In this document: in pieces, positions 1-14,171 of the stretch | Position numbering within the stretch: the first letter of the stretch is position 1 | How the letters are laid out: every line of letters begins with the position of its first letter | NCBI GenBank assembly: GCA_035578905.1 | Contig: JAQJVL010000670.1 | Location: forward strand, 65,001 to 129,000 | Reading direction: 5' to 3' | From: Stictocephala bisonia | Lineage: Eukaryota > Arthropoda > Insecta > Hemiptera > Membracidae | DNA length: 64,000 nucleotides | Position numbers and translations under genes: made by a program | The notes under the pieces: generated by a model | The model's database searches: none | Seen by the model: the letters and a program-made list of their open reading frames with translations, nothing else | What the model was told of the DNA's origin: nothing

Positions 1-208
1 CAAAGATAGTGCTTGCAATACATTACTGGCACGAACATTCATATTATATGATATATCAATAAATAAAATCAAATATAGTGCTTGCAATACATTCATATTA
101 CATGATATATCAATAAATTCAATCAAAGATAGTGCTTGCAATACATTCATATTACATGATATATCAATAAATACAATCAAAGATAGTGCTTGCAATACAT
201 TTTCCTGC
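1..208. repeat. 54-bp tandem repeat array
   Basis: Four units beginning with CAA(A)GATAGTGCTTGCAAT start at 1, 70, 124 and 178. Units 2 and 3 are 54 bp and nearly identical. Unit 1 has a 15-bp extra segment and unit 4 is cut short. The array may continue left of the window. Confidence 0.9.
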
Positions 209-2465
209 TAGTCTAGAAGAGCCCTATACACATTTCTAGATAATATTATATTGTACAACAATACTTATCTTAGGAAAACTATTATTGATGACTACTCTCA
301 TTAAATCTTTCAATTCTATTTATTGGTAGGCATTCTGTATTGAAATTTACATTATCATTAAAATTGAATGTATTCATGAAAAGCATTCGTTTTTACTATA
401 ATGATGTTGTATAAAACCTGAAAGTGTGTCATAGCTATGTCTATCACGTATTACTTTTAATTAACTTTCGTGTTGTAAAACTTTCCTCCATGTATACCTG
501 GAAAAATAACACTCTACACAATACTAAACCATAGAGGTTTTGTCTAATTTAGTTTGCAACACCAAAATAACAATGATATTATTTATACAATCAATTAATA
601 TAAAATGTATCAGAAACATAAAATTGCCCAAAAAAATTTACTTGAATTGAATAAAAATTGAAGAATTATCTGTAACATTACTGTACATAGTCTCTTTAAT
701 GAACAGTTGAACTTTGCAATATGTTATATTACATTAGAACAAGTATTCCCTTATATATGTTTCAAAACTGTTCTATTACCTTGCTTGTCATGGTCACGTG
801 TGCTTTTATTGTAGTGTGTGTTTGTCATTGTTTTTTTTGTTATAATTATTGTATTTTTTAATTTAGTCTATCTTCTCGTTTTTTATAAAGAATTACCTAC
901 CTAAAACGATGATACATTGGACTCTTAAGATTGAAACAAATGTACATTGTTTCGTAACAATTTTGTGACAGATCACTCCTATGCTATATATTAAAAACAT
1001 AATTTAATCAAGATAGACAATTAAAGAAAAAATATAGACATCAATTAATTTCCAACATCTTTGAGTAATACCCCGCTAACTTAATATATATCCGTATAAA
1101 TTCTTGCAGTTAAAATTAAGCTATATAGGATAATTTGTTTCATTGACTTATATATAAGTAATCTAATTAGGGCAGTGTATATAATGTAACAATAGGTTAG
1201 GTTGTACCTAAATTACTCTGAAACGACTTTGTATATACTGTATTTAAATATTAAATCACTTACAATTTACATTACTGCAACTGGATTAAATGTACGTTCC
1301 ACAAGAAAACCCATCTTGTGAGCAGAAGGAGATTCCATTACTTGACGTAACGTTGTTACTACCAACGTCTCCAACCATAAATACCCTTACAAGAGGTATC
1401 TACCAGATATTTTAAAACTAACTCAAGAGCTATTACATTTCAGATGTTGCACTTTCGTTATCTATTTCACTGTACAGCGCAAGAAAAATCACTTTTAACA
1501 AAAAGTACGCTTTAAAATGAAGAACACAGTCAACGCCACTTTTTAAATATTATTATTAATTAAAAGGTAAGTTTTTCAGGTTAATGTTAAATTTAATGTC
1601 TATCTACTTGTTTACCTTAATATAAACTGGGCATTGTTTTTTTTATATATCCTGAAATTAGAATACAAGGTGTTTTCCTTATCCTCTTGATTTCTTAAGA
1701 CATGTTTGAATAAAATATTCTAATAAAAATAGAACACCCTTTATAAAAATAGTAAATAATAGAGTAGAAAGAGATACAGCCAGGAGATGCTTATTAACAT
1801 TCCATACATGTTTGACAGTCTTTGCCACAAAGACTACGAAAATAAGCAGTTTGACGAATGGTTTCATCAGAATTATTCTGAATGACGACAGAAACAAAGA
1901 AAAGCCTGGAGCGTTAGTTTCCTACCATATTTCTTAACTAGAGTCATTCAATTCTGCATCTGTTGTAATTTAACTTACTGATTACACATTGTAGAGAGGC
2001 ACAGAAAATAATGCATAACATTTAGGACTTTTTGCTATAATAAAGTATAATTTATTGACTCATAATGTTTTCATGCTCATAACGTTTAATCATGAAACAT
2101 TTTAATTTTATATCTTGATTATTCTATTTAAATGAATGAAGTTACTCCCTTAATATAAAAACTTCATAAAAAGAGTTTACTACAATTATTTGCCAAATAT
2201 TCAAAGTTTTCACTCCAAAATAATTTAGACATAAGGTTTGCATCCTAGAGGCTAATGTACATTCTTTACATGTTTGCTATTGACACAAACTAATGATTAT
2301 ACAACTTAAACACCTTCACTATGTTGTTTTGACAGTCAATAATCTTTTATTGAATGAATTTAAAGATACGATATCAATTTTAACATCTTAAGTTCAGGTT
2401 AAGTTGGCATGCTCAAACTCCTACTTTAATCGAGCAGTAATGACTATATTCTTTTATTGATAACC
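209..2465. other. Intergenic AT-rich DNA, no gene seen
   Basis: No reading frame with family-like content was found on either strand. The sequence is AT-rich with short homopolymers. Confidence 0.6.
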
Positions 2466-2580
2466 CACTGGCCATCATGACACCGACCAGATGAACTCTT
2501 TAAGTGTAAAAAACAGCCTTCAGGCCGAAACATGGGACACTTGAGAAATGGGGTTTTCTGGCTGAGTGTGAGTTTTGTGA
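2466..2580. repeat. Interspersed repeat, copy A
   Basis: About 110 bp with clear similarity, in the same orientation, to 29750-29855. Shared blocks include CACTGGCCAT and ACACTTGAGAAATGGGGTTT followed by GGCTGAGT. The parent element is not recognised. Confidence 0.7.
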
Positions 2581-2758
2581 CAAAGTTAATAACAATATGC
2601 TTCTTTCAGCATCCTTACAAACCAGCCAACATTGATGTAAAAAAAAACTCTAGGTAGTGAAGCCTGTTTTCAATGCTAGCACATCTAACCACTGGATAAC
2701 ACATTCCAAAGTATGAACCAACAATTGTATCTCTTAGTCGAAAGGTATGTTCTTGAAC

Positions 2759-3073
2759 TCATAGACCAATAGACTCAACTGAACCATCGTGGCCATTAGG
2801 CTCTCTGTAAAAAGTAGCAGGTAAATCAAAGCCCAACGAGCTAATAAGGTTTAGTTCTGAACGAGTTTCCACTTCACCAAGCTCCAGAAACTTCCACTGT
2901 ATCCAAGAGAGAAATTTCCTGTAGACAGCCTCGACGTCTGCATTTTTGTACACCCGGTCTCTATTACATATAAAAGTGAGATACTCAAGGTAACTTCGGA
3001 ACGAGGACTTGTACAGTGTTAAACAAGCTTGCTTATCGTTAAAATACCTGGAAATCCTCATGACGAAACTCAA
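2759..3073 (-). pseudogene. LINE reverse transcriptase C-terminal fragment
   Basis: A 104-codon frame has the wording seen downstream of the RT domain in many insect non-LTR retrotransposons: a TLYKSSFRSYLEYLTF-like block where families have a LYxSLVRSxLEYxxxxW pattern, then VEAVYRKFLSW, then a Leu-rich stretch. No catalytic motif is included, so it is a 3' scrap. The same region of another LINE is seen at 21848-22330. Assignment rests on pattern memory only. Confidence 0.5.
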
Positions 3074-5690
3074 GTTCCTCCTAGCTTTTCATAATAAAGT
3101 TGGTAATGATACAAATCGATATGATTTATCACGTATAGAGTTTCAGTTGATAATAAAATTGTTAACTTAGTATAAAGGCTTCTGAAGAAAAGCTAGACAG
3201 TTGTTAATATATGCCATTTATTTTATATATTACATTACCTTAGCTAAAATAGAAAACTCTGTCCTTACTGTCACTATTTTAAGCTACTAACCCAATCAAC
3301 ATATAAGGTTGCGTTACGGAAATTTCACTGAACATAAATTAAATATGGTAATAATAGTTGATAAAGTAATACAAGCATTGACACAATCAGTAATACAGTG
3401 GATAATTAATTGCAGTTTTATAAAAAATATAAAAATTGCAAAGATAGAGAGACTCAAGATTAATCTGCCAGAAGTCTAGTCTTAAGATGCAATGTAAATG
3501 AGCCCCAATTACAAATGATTAAAATTACAACATAAATAAAGTATTAAAATAAATAATAATAAACTTAACAACAATCAACAAAGATGAAATGCAGACACAG
3601 ATATAACAAAAAAGAATTCTCGCAATTAATTAAAATTAAATAATGGGTGAAAAGTAATTCAAAGATAAAAACAATAAATTAATGAAATTTACACCCATCA
3701 AGTGCGTGTATGGGAGGGTGGGTCAATACCACAGTGCGTGTATGGGTGGGCTGGTGGGTTAATACAGTAGTACTGAAATGTATGCAAAAATCGTTTATAT
3801 TAAATAAATCATTCCGTGCACAAAATGTATTCATCAATGATAAGGAATAACATTTTATTCAGAAAATATTTACAGAATATTGGTTCATGGAACGTCTTAA
3901 ACGATTGAAACTCTAAGATAGTAGCATGGTAGTTGAGTTATATACATTAGTCTATTAAATGTAATGAATGTAATACAATACATTTGTAGAAAATATATTT
4001 TTATATATATATATATAAAAATATATATATATATATATATAAAATATTTTATATATATATATATATCTATATTTATATTTTAAATTCAATACGATATAAA
4101 CGTTAAAGTTTATTTTGGCTTAGATGTTCTAGTATTTGTTAATTAGAAGGTATACAATCTACTTACTTTCTTAACATAATATTATATTTTGTGTTCAAAA
4201 CATGTCTTAAACACGAAACTTAGTATTAGGTTATGGGAGGTGTTCTGATTAAAGTTAAAACGGCTTACGCACTTAAACTGTTCTACCTTCATGTTACGGA
4301 TAGCTGCTGAACTTTATATGTTATAGGGACTTACGTAGTATAGTAATAATTGTCGTATGTTTTATTAAACATTACTAAATATTTGTCTCAACGCATATTT
4401 GAAATTATCATTCAGTGCTATATAAAAAAATATAGAGGCATTTTTAAAAAATATATATTATTCATTGAAAATATATGAAGTCTAATTTTGTTAGATGTGT
4501 TCCATTAGTTTTTGTGAAATATTAATGATTTATTAATAAAAATACAACCAAAATATGTATTCATAAAAATTTAAAAAAAATCCTCGATTTGTTAACTTGA
4601 GTACAACAACACAATTAAAAGCTTCTTTCAGTCACATTTTTCATGGAATATGATTGTAACAAGCACTGGTCTGATTATTTTACATTTATACTGAAATAAC
4701 ATTTTAATATATAGAGATAATATAGCAATTTAATGTATGACGAAATAATTTATTATTCATAATTATTGCGGAATGGAAGTAGTTCGTACAAATATCATAT
4801 TTTTCTACAAGAAATGTATGGAAGTTTAGGGATCATAGTAGTGTATTTATATGAAATTACAATATTCTTTTTAAAAACAGCTTCTTTAATATAGGTGTTA
4901 ATATTTGGACATATTTAAAAATGTTTTGAACACAAAGTGAAATGTATTGTTTTCCACAGTGCCAATCCTTATAAATATGTAAAAATATGTAAAATATGTA
5001 TAAATATGTAAAAAATGGAAATGTTATTTTGAAATTGTATATTAATTATTTTTAGTCAGATGTTTTGATTTTTCTACCATCGATTAGTTACCATGCACTT
5101 AATTAGTCTTTTACCTGAAAAATAAATATTTAATCATAGTATACTTTAGTATAAATATATTTTAGAAGCTTTACAATTTAATAGTAGGACTAAAAATTTG
5201 AGGCCAAAAAACGTTAATTTTAGATTTAAGGATAACAGAATTATTAAATTAATTAGTTTAGCAAGGTCAAGTCACTTCAGGAGACAGTAAGCTAGTTATC
5301 TACAAAGATACACAAGATTCACCTTTCGATATCTAAAATATTTCCCCGAATTGAAGATGTCAAACATTAAGAACACTAAAATGATTAATTTACACCATCT
5401 GATAAACATTCAGTTTATTTATACATATAGTCTTTAATAAGTAATTGTTGAAAGTCTACTTATTTTATTTACTACAATATATTATAACTACATAAAATTC
5501 AAAACTTTACAACTAAATATACTAAGTGTAAAAACCCAAGGTATAACTAATGGTTACTAATAATGTTTACTATTTCAAATAAAACATGAAGTATTGATCT
5601 AATGCTATAATGTTACTGCGCTTAGTAATTATATTATTGTTTAGTAATCATTAGTTCAAAGAATTAATCATTTTAAAATTATCGAATAGT
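3074..5690. other. Intergenic DNA with TA/TATATAAAA microsatellite
   Basis: No gene recognised. An imperfect TA-rich microsatellite with AAAATAT interruptions occupies about 3991-4066. Confidence 0.55.
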
Positions 5691-5866
5691 AAAATTATTA
5701 TTTTTGTGAGGTCTTTCGCCTACAGTGTAGCTATCTTCAGATAAGTTCTGTATACCCATGTGTTTGAAAATGCGTTAAAATTCAATTATTGTTGATATCT
5801 GTAGATGACTACATTATAGGTGAAATGCCTCACAAAAATAAATAATTTTATTGGAGTGTTTCAGAA
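5691..5866. repeat. Inverted-repeat hairpin, Penelope-like terminus
   Basis: Arms at 5691-5743 and 5796-5849 are imperfect inverted repeats over about 50 bp; both contain TTTTTGTGAGG near the outside. The right side ends in TTGGAGTGTTTCAG, which resembles the end of the Penelope-like fragment at 17172-17820 (TGGAGTTTTTGTTTC). I infer a related terminal repeat; no coding part is present. Confidence 0.45.
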
Positions 5867-8438
5867 TATTTAAAATTATTTATAATTTTAATAGTTCTGC
5901 AAAAATTAATTCAAAAAAGAAATTAGTTATTAGTTTGTTTGTTTTACAGTTTGTAATAAGGCATTACTATTTATTATAAAAAAGCATACCTTATTTATTA
6001 TATTAAACTTTGTAATCGTTATATTTACTAACAGTTGATAAATAATCACTTTGTTGATTATAGACATCAGTTCATTAAAGCTTAGAACTATATTGTTTAT
6101 TACTATTATAAGACCATTCACAATTTGATCTTAGCTAAACTAATCCTGTACCACTTTTATCCTACGATAGTAAGATAAAATCGCCTTCTTGAATATTTTT
6201 ATTTATTTAATTTAAAGTTCTGTGAATGTGAAAGCAGTGCTGGGCCTCCATTACGTGACGTAATGCTGTTACTATCGACGCTCCAGGCACAAATTCACTT
6301 TCAAAAGGTATCTACAGACATTCTTAATACCTTGGAAAGCATTTTTCTTGCCACATTGGTAAAGATATATTTGTTCAATATTTTATGAGCAAGATATAAT
6401 AGCATACAAAATATTTAAACACTGGAAGCAACGTGTTAGAGTAGTGCATACACAGTATATACCAAAACTTTAATGTGAATGTAAAGTGCTATTTTGTGTG
6501 TATTTTTTTAATTATTTTACTTTCTTAGAAATGTTTTGAAAAATGTTCTTTACAAAACAATTGTAAATTGTTAAGTGTTTTATGCATTGGGACCCTACGT
6601 TGTTGGCGTAATCTGAAATCCCAATGTAGATGACCCATGTACCAACCCCGTGGTTTGGAAGTCTCAGTAGGCCGTTGCTCCGAAAATACTACAGAAAATA
6701 AATTGGCTCATCAAAGCAGTATTATTATGGAGGCTTTTTTATTATATTTAGGATAGATACTTTATTATATTTACTTTATTACATATAAAGCTCAAGATTG
6801 CTCCCTTTCAAATAAGAACTATCTCTGTCAATATTTTACATTTGAGCTAAATCCGACCTTATTACTACACTTCCAGAAATTAAATAAACTATTTTCTAAA
6901 ACAGTTGAATGTTCTCCATTTCCTCAAGTAGTTTTTATTAAATTCAAAAATGCTTACTTTTTAATAACAGTAAAACCAAACCAGAATCATATTTAGCTAT
7001 CCTTACTTTTTTATAAGCGAAAAATTAATAATAAAAGCTATAAGTATTGAATTAAAAGCATCATGATTAGACAGTATTTAGAATAGATATAATCTCAAAA
7101 ATGTAATTTATTAATGTTTTGTATTTAGTGTAATATTTTTTTGAATATGCAGTAGCTTTATATCGAAACACTTTTAAAAGTAACATTTTGTTGTTTAGTG
7201 CAATATTATTTATTAAAATTAATTATGTAATTACATGTAGAGTAAATTTTAAATACCACTGCAAGCCTCTTTTCTAAGAACTAAATATTCTGACTGGCCA
7301 TTTATATCCTTGACGTTTTATCTCTCTTTAAACCTAAAAGTCACTTATTCGTAGAGAACAAAACTGGTCACTTGCACAACACTCGGAAAAGAAACGATAT
7401 GACGTATCCCATTCACAGGCTTACACTTAAGAAAGGTCTCCATTTTTCTGCTTTACCATTGTTTAGTTCCCTACCTCAATAACTATAATCCATTGATAGC
7501 TCAAAAGGATTCTTACTAAAACTTCAATCTTGTTTTATTGAAAAGTGCCCGTACTCAGTAGATGAAATCCTGTCAGGTTATGATCGTTAGGAATGTGGGA
7601 ACAAATATTTAATAATTTAAATTTTGTTGATATATGTTGACTAATTTCAAGTTATTAACGAAATTATATATTCCGATTCTGAATATATATATTCTGATAA
7701 TATGTATCTATTGGTTATGTATTTAATTTTCACCAATCGTAGTAGGTTTTTATTAATTCTCAGGTAATAATTAAAAATATATAGGTAAATGTTTGATTAG
7801 TATTAAATCTCACAAAATTACATTTTATAGAAATGATCGGTTCTGTTTACCCACTTTCAAATATTCTTAGATTAAAATGATTCATAAGAAAACTGGATGT
7901 TATCAACCTATTTTCATAAATTACCAAAGATAATTAATTTTTAAGTAACTCATGATATAAGATTAGTGACATTCTAAAAAATATTATTTTTACAATCTCC
8001 ATTAATTTATTTCATTGATATAAAACTAAAAATAGAACAATTAGGATAGTAATACTATTTAATGTTATCTTACATATATACGAATAAAAACAAGTACCAC
8101 AGTTCCAAACACAGAATAAGTTTTTTTTCAAGGGAAGACTAAGCAGGGGTAGCATTATTCATGTTATATAATAATACATTGAAGTCTATAATACATTGAA
8201 GTCTATAATACTCATTTTTATCATTTGCAGATGATTGAAACATTTTGTAAAATAATTACTTCTTTCTGTGAATGTGTCTTATGATAGAATAGAATAGAAT
8301 TTTTATTGCATAGACAATTTTAACATTGAATTGTATCGCAATCGTCAAAGGAAAAAAAATTGTTCATTCATTCTACAAATTCAACATTCATACATGCAAT
8401 TATTTCATTCAATCTTACATTCATTCTAGAAGGCAAGC

Positions 8439-10019
8439 CTATCCAGCACCGGTTTCTTGCCAATTATTGGTCTCCCAGTTTTGTGCCAAGAACTCGCCTA
8501 CACTATACAATGTCCGACTTAACAAAAGTTGTTTAAGGTGAGTTTTGAACGCCTTTGGTGTCCTGGCAAATTTAATTTTACGGGGCAAACATTTTAGAAA
8601 ATGAACACCAGCCTGTGAAGGCAGGTGCTCATAGACCATCGTCCTATGTTGCCCAGTGCGATAGTTGTCCCTGCGTCTAGTTTCGTAACTATGTATGTCA
8701 GTCCCTCTTGTGAGTGCACATTTTGACATACAGTACATAATTGTTTCTAGGATGTAAATGCTGGGCAGTGTCAACAATTTTAGGGTTTGGAAAGCAGTTC
8801 TGCACGACTCTCTGTTTTTCAAATTTGAAATTATTCTAACCACTTTTTTCTGCAGTCTGAATAGGCGGGAGAACTCAACATTTGCACATCCACCCCAAAG
8901 CACCACTCCATAGGATAGGTGAGGGTAGATGAGGCCATAAATGCCATCATCAGTTCCTGAATGGGGCAGCTTTTTGATAACGTCCTCAGAACATAAATGC
9001 CTGAGGACAGTTTGGAACACAGACTGTCGATATGATTGTTCCAAGTTAGACCTTTGTCGATGTGTATTCCGAGGAATTTTGTTGATTGTACTTCCTCCAC
9101 CTCTGTTTCCTCCAAAATAATAGCTGGGGTGAATTCGAGGTTGGATGGTCGAGGACAAAAGCTAATGAAGTGTGATTTTTAGGGTTTGTTTTTAGATTGA
9201 TGTTACAGAAATGTTGAATGCAGCTATTTAGCTCCATAAATGTTTCAATTTCTAAATGTAATTTTGATTTTTGGCTAAAACAGAGAGTTGTATCATTAGC
9301 ATACTGCACGAGCCGCCCTTGCTGAAGAGATGACGCTGTATCATTTACATATATCAGAAATAGTAAGGGGCTGAGTATAGATCCCTGGGGGAACCAAAGC
9401 TCAGTTGATTGATTTTTGAAAATTTGTTTGACATTTGGACAGTCTGGTTTCTACAGTCTAAATACGACTTCATCCACGAAAGTGGCATTCCTCGCACACC
9501 ATAGAATTCTAACCTGTGGAGCAACATACTGTGATCAACGCAGTCGAACGCCTTAGAAAGATCGAGAAAAGTGCTTAGAGTGGCTTTGCACTTTTCTAAG
9601 CTCTCCACAACCATATCAACTAGACGTACTACTGCATCTATCGTTGATTTCCCCTTCCTGAAAACAAACTGGTCATTCGAGAGAAGGTTGTGTTTTTCCA
9701 GAAATTGTAGCATTCGGGTTAGAAAGGCTTTTTCAAATACTTTACTCAAGACGGGAAGAATTGAGATTGGTCTGAAATTATTGATGGAATTAGGGTTGCT
9801 TTTCTTGTAAATCGGTATTACTTTTGATACTTTGAGGGAGGAAAGAAATATGCCTGTCTGAAATGATAAATTTATCAGGTGAGTTAAGGGGCTCAACAGA
9901 TGCTCAGAGCACCGCTTTATGAGCCAAGTTGACATGTAATTTATGTCATTTGATTTTTTGGAAGGTAGCTGATTTATTATTTGTGCTAGTTCCTCTTCCA
10001 CAACCGGAGCCAATGCCAT
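8439..10019 (-). pseudogene. LINE reverse transcriptase, frameshifted
   Basis: Frame 10019-9354 contains the RT fingers/palm: IPIYKK, FRPISILPVLSKVFEK, then TFLDLSKAFDCVDHSMLL (catalytic Asp) and SYLDCRNQTVQ. It loses frame at the block that is usually GxPQGSxLGPLLF (here GSPRDLYSAPYYF). Frame 9309-9046 holds YANDTTL, where an active enzyme has YADDT, so one catalytic Asp is Asn. The remainder (9158-8439) is the post-RT region with VVLWGGCANVEFSRLFRLQK. At least two frameshifts and the altered catalytic box make it dead. Confidence 0.85.
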
Positions 10020-10311
10020 TGAGGAGATTGGACTTTGACCACAGATGGGATGTTGGTTATCTCGGTGTGAATGGAACCCAGATCGTGTAACAGAACTGAA
10101 AAGATTGTTGAACGCATCAGCTACTTTCGTAGCGTCAGTAATTTGTTCTCCTTCTATTTTTAGTTTAATGGAACCAGCCTTTTGTTTATTTTTGTGAGAA
10201 TTTACTATTTTCCAGGCTGTTTTTGAAAAATTTTGGGTTTCTAGAAGTTGTTTAGATATATCATACGCTTTAGCTGCTTTAATGACATTTCTGTAGATTT
10301 TTTTGTAATTT

Positions 10312-11281
10312 TTAAAAAAACTGTTTGAAATGTGGACTGTTCGAAGACTTTGCTATTTCACAGAAAAATTTTAATCTTTCCCTTGAAATTAGGATACCTA
10401 TAGTAATCCATAAACAGGGTTTACTTTTATCTTTGATTTTGATTTCTTTTACTGGGCAGGACAAGCCCAAATAAAAGTTCAATGTTTTTTCAAATGCTTG
10501 AAATTGTTTTTCCAAGGTATCTGTGGAGTTCAGAAAGTTCAACTCTTCATTTGAGAGAGAAGAATTTAGATTGTGAATATTTTGAGGTCTCGTGTCCCTT
10601 ATTTTCTGTGAGGTAGGGGGATTATTTGATGGGCAGAACCCAGAGATGAGCGCCTCTTGGGCGTAGTGATCAGCTATTGCTGCGTTGACCACAGAGGCCT
10701 CAACACCAGGAATGTTTGATATTATGATGTTGTCGATTGCTGTTTTAGAGGTGGCTGTCACTCTAGTGGGGGTGTTTATTAACCATTTAAGATCAAAAGA
10801 CCTCAAGCAGTCAACAAAATGCTTTGTTAAGGGGTGTTGAGTATTAAGTACGTCGATATTGAAGTCCCCCACAAGAATGAAGTACCTCTGCTTTGTTGTC
10901 AATTCCTGCAAGAGCGACTCAAATTTTGAAAAGAACGTGTGTTCATTTCCACTGGTAGACCTGTAAATTCCAATTTTAGCAATTTGTTCATTTTTTGAAA
11001 GAATGTTTAAGCCTATGGCTTCAAAATCTTTCTCTAGTGACTTTTTTAATTTTGAATTTGGTTAATGAGAAACAATGTTTGAGAGAAATTGAAATGCCTC
11101 CACCTTCAAAGGATTTTCGGCAGAAATAATTTGCTAGGGTGTAATTGTCTAGTTTGCATAAAGAAATGTTTTTATCATTGAACCCATTTTCGGTTATAAC
11201 AAGGATTTCAGGCTGCATCTCTTCACACATAAGAGACAATTCATCCAATTTGTTGGTTGCCCATTGAGCATTTTGATGCAT
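10312..11281 (-). pseudogene. LINE endonuclease domain (EEP family)
   Basis: Two frames on the minus strand carry the endonuclease/exonuclease/phosphatase fold of a LINE ORF2. The first (11281-11021) opens with HQNAQWATNKLDEL and has the ITENGF motif, where families have an acidic catalytic residue. The second (10911-10312) has GDFNIDVLN (catalytic Asp/Asn) and a degenerate ADHYAQ where the usual SDHxP/Q motif lies. A frame break separates them. The domain would nick target DNA for target-primed reverse transcription. Confidence 0.8.
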
Positions 11282-11600
11282 AATATTTAGATTTTTAATT
11301 TGTTTATGATTGAATTTTTACCGAGTGTTGGATTTGGCTTGCCTAAAAAAGTTTTGCTTATATGAAACAAGGATGAATTATTGTCTATGTAAAGTTGGCT
11401 AGGACGTGCTGCTTTGACGGCCTCAGCATATGTCTCGTGTGACAGTGATGCTGTCGAGTCGATTTCAATGGAATCAGTTGGAGAGGGGGCTGTTTGTATG
11501 GTGTCCAGTGGTGTCATTAGAGCCAGCTTCTCCGCTGTTAGACGGGCAATGATAAATTGAGCTTGTAAACTACATGTACGTGAAATTATCACAACAGCTC

Positions 11601-14111
11601 AAAAACAGATTTATGTTACGGAGATTCATGTCTTCAAAACCCTAATACAATATTTTCCTCAGTCCATCTCCGCTGTGTGGATTCTACACCAAGCTATAAA
11701 TATTGGTGTCTTTGAGCAATTCATCATATAATCATAGATACAGCTTTAAACTTATACTGCAGAAGTACTTCACCTTAACAAAATCACTAAATATTGTATT
11801 CTTTTAAGTTAAAATAAAATAGCTCTAATACCGTACTTTGTATTAAAACTAATTTTGTAAAGGTCACATAGCTATTACCAGATTTTTAATCAATATTTCA
11901 AAATATGATTTTGTTATTTATTTGTATGATCACATAATTATTTTGGATGGTTTTTATTAGATATAAGTACTACCTTTATATATGTTTACAACCAGTATAA
12001 ATATAAATGTATAATTGTTCTTCCTCTGTGATTTTGAATGCAAAGTGTTGCATTTGGTATAGTTTACAGCAAATGAAGATGAATAATTACCATTGTACAA
12101 AAACACAAAAATAATGCATGAGACGTGTGCAGATTTCCCACTGGAGTTACCTTGGCAATATAAGGAAGATATATTGACGTCATCTGGCCCAAGGATAACT
12201 TGTTATTTCTTCATTGTTACTATATTAAATTATGTGCCCTTCTTTAGATTTATTAAATTATACTGATTTAAATATGGTTATATGATCAATATTGAATATT
12301 ATATTTTTATGAATATAAATTATGGTCGAGAAAACTGTCTGTTATTGTGCATTACAGTTAAAATTGGACAAAATCTCATAAAAATACGAAAAAATATAAT
12401 AATTAGTGCAAAAACATAGTATACCAAATAAATTTGTTATAACAAGAGATTCATTTTAGTTAAAACAACTATTATGGGGCGTAAGAACCGAAATCTAATA
12501 AAAGTACACCTGATCAAAAGAACACTAATTAAATTGCAAACAAAAACAATACATTTCTTTAGCTGTTTGGTTTGTATGGATATTGCATAGTTGAATCATC
12601 ACCATGCGTTAAATTTGGTCATTTGCCAACATATTCTTTGAGTTGTCACATGAAGTGGTAAGTTTTCTATTGCCACCATATTGTCGGAATGAGATGACAT
12701 CCATAGTATAGCTGAAATAAGCCCATCGAGAAGAAATAAAAAAGGCCTTAAGTTATATTGCCTTGTTTCCTCAGACCAGGCCATGAAGAACCATGAAGAA
12801 ATTTATTTTTAACCATGTGTTATTTATGGTGTAAAAATAGATCATCCTGATAACTTTTCTCAGCTTCTAGAGTTTCATGAGATGATAAATTCTGATTGGA
12901 ATTAATTAGCATCGATCTCGTTTTCGGACGACGATTTGTTTGAACAAGAAAGAATTGAAAATATGAAAAATCAACATTTCAAATCTCATCGAAATCCAAA
13001 CAATTATTGCACAGACATTTTCAGTTTGTATGTGGTGTGTAATTCTGGATAATTATCTCGTTGGTCCAGTACAGTGTTTACAGTAAAACATGATTTTAAT
13101 CTTCTACTAATTGATCCACTAAGATTTCTTATATATTGTCTATTAAAGAATGTTCCTTTAATTTGACGGCTCCCCCACTCGTATCTGAGGTACTGATTAG
13201 GCATATTCAAATGATCTTCCATGACCTATACCTTGGCCTCTAAGGTCTGCAGACCTAGATACAATTTTGGTGTTTGGACTTTAGGGTTAGATTGAATCAT
13301 ATATTTACAATCAGAAGTCCAACACTCGCTAGAAACTAAATGGTTGTATTTACGAGGTAGAAAATATGACAAGAGGCCAACAAACTCGATTGAGGAAAAT
13401 ATTAATTTACTTCAGAATAGTATCGCAAATGCGTATGGTGCTTAATGTTGGAATTATTTAAAAGTATAATATGTAAATTATTACTAAGATTTGTTTGTTA
13501 AGCTGAAAATATATAATTTTAAAAACATTAAATTGTTAAAATTGCCTTTTTCATAAATTTTCTTTGGCTACCAAGCAATGCAACTGACTATATTCTAAAA
13601 TACGGTAAATTATTTTAATCGTCAGCAACAATAACTGTCATTGTAAATTTGTTTCTGTCATTGTCGTTGTTGCCAATGTTATAAGTTCAAGTACAACTAT
13701 TTTGGCTACATATTTCCAACATCTTTAACTAAGTTTTGTTGTTGAATTAATGGTTTTTTTAAACTTGGTTTCTAATATTTTGAATAGTGTATATTTTTTT
13801 ATTAATAATGTGAGCCTGTATTTTTTTAATGAAGACAACATAGGTCTATAATAATGAAGATTTTAACATTGAGACTTATTTAATAAAATATAAGTTTGTA
13901 AAAAGCACACAGAGACTGAGAGATAGAAAACAATACATCAGATTATGCCTGACATATGTTTTTTTTATTTTATTTTTTTTTATTTTCTAAAAGTCACCTA
14001 TTAGTGTCAAATATCAACAGTTATTCCATAAACACCCTGAATATATTATTTTTGTATTATAAGATTAAATCTTCCTATTATTATATTTACCTGTTATTTT
14101 ATATGTATATA

Positions 14112-14171
<60 letters not shown>

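Larger units (their letters stand above)
8284..11600 (-). mobile_element. Decayed non-LTR retrotransposon (CR1/jockey-like)
   Basis: Read on the minus strand, the order is a possible ORF1 tail or leader (11287-11592), apurinic endonuclease (11281-10312), reverse transcriptase (10019-9046), RT C-terminal region (9158-8439) and a 3' end with an AATAAAA signal and a short (TTCTA)n tail at 8284-8300. A microsatellite-like 3' tail in place of poly(A) fits CR1/L2-type elements. Several frame changes make it inactive. The 5' limit is uncertain. Confidence 0.8.

Noticed and set aside
1..208. CRISPR-like array
   Set aside because: The 54-bp units are contiguous without unique spacers and this is eukaryotic DNA.
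12599..13222. Two minus-strand frames as a possible transposase
   Set aside because: No motif, no terminal repeats and no continuity between them.
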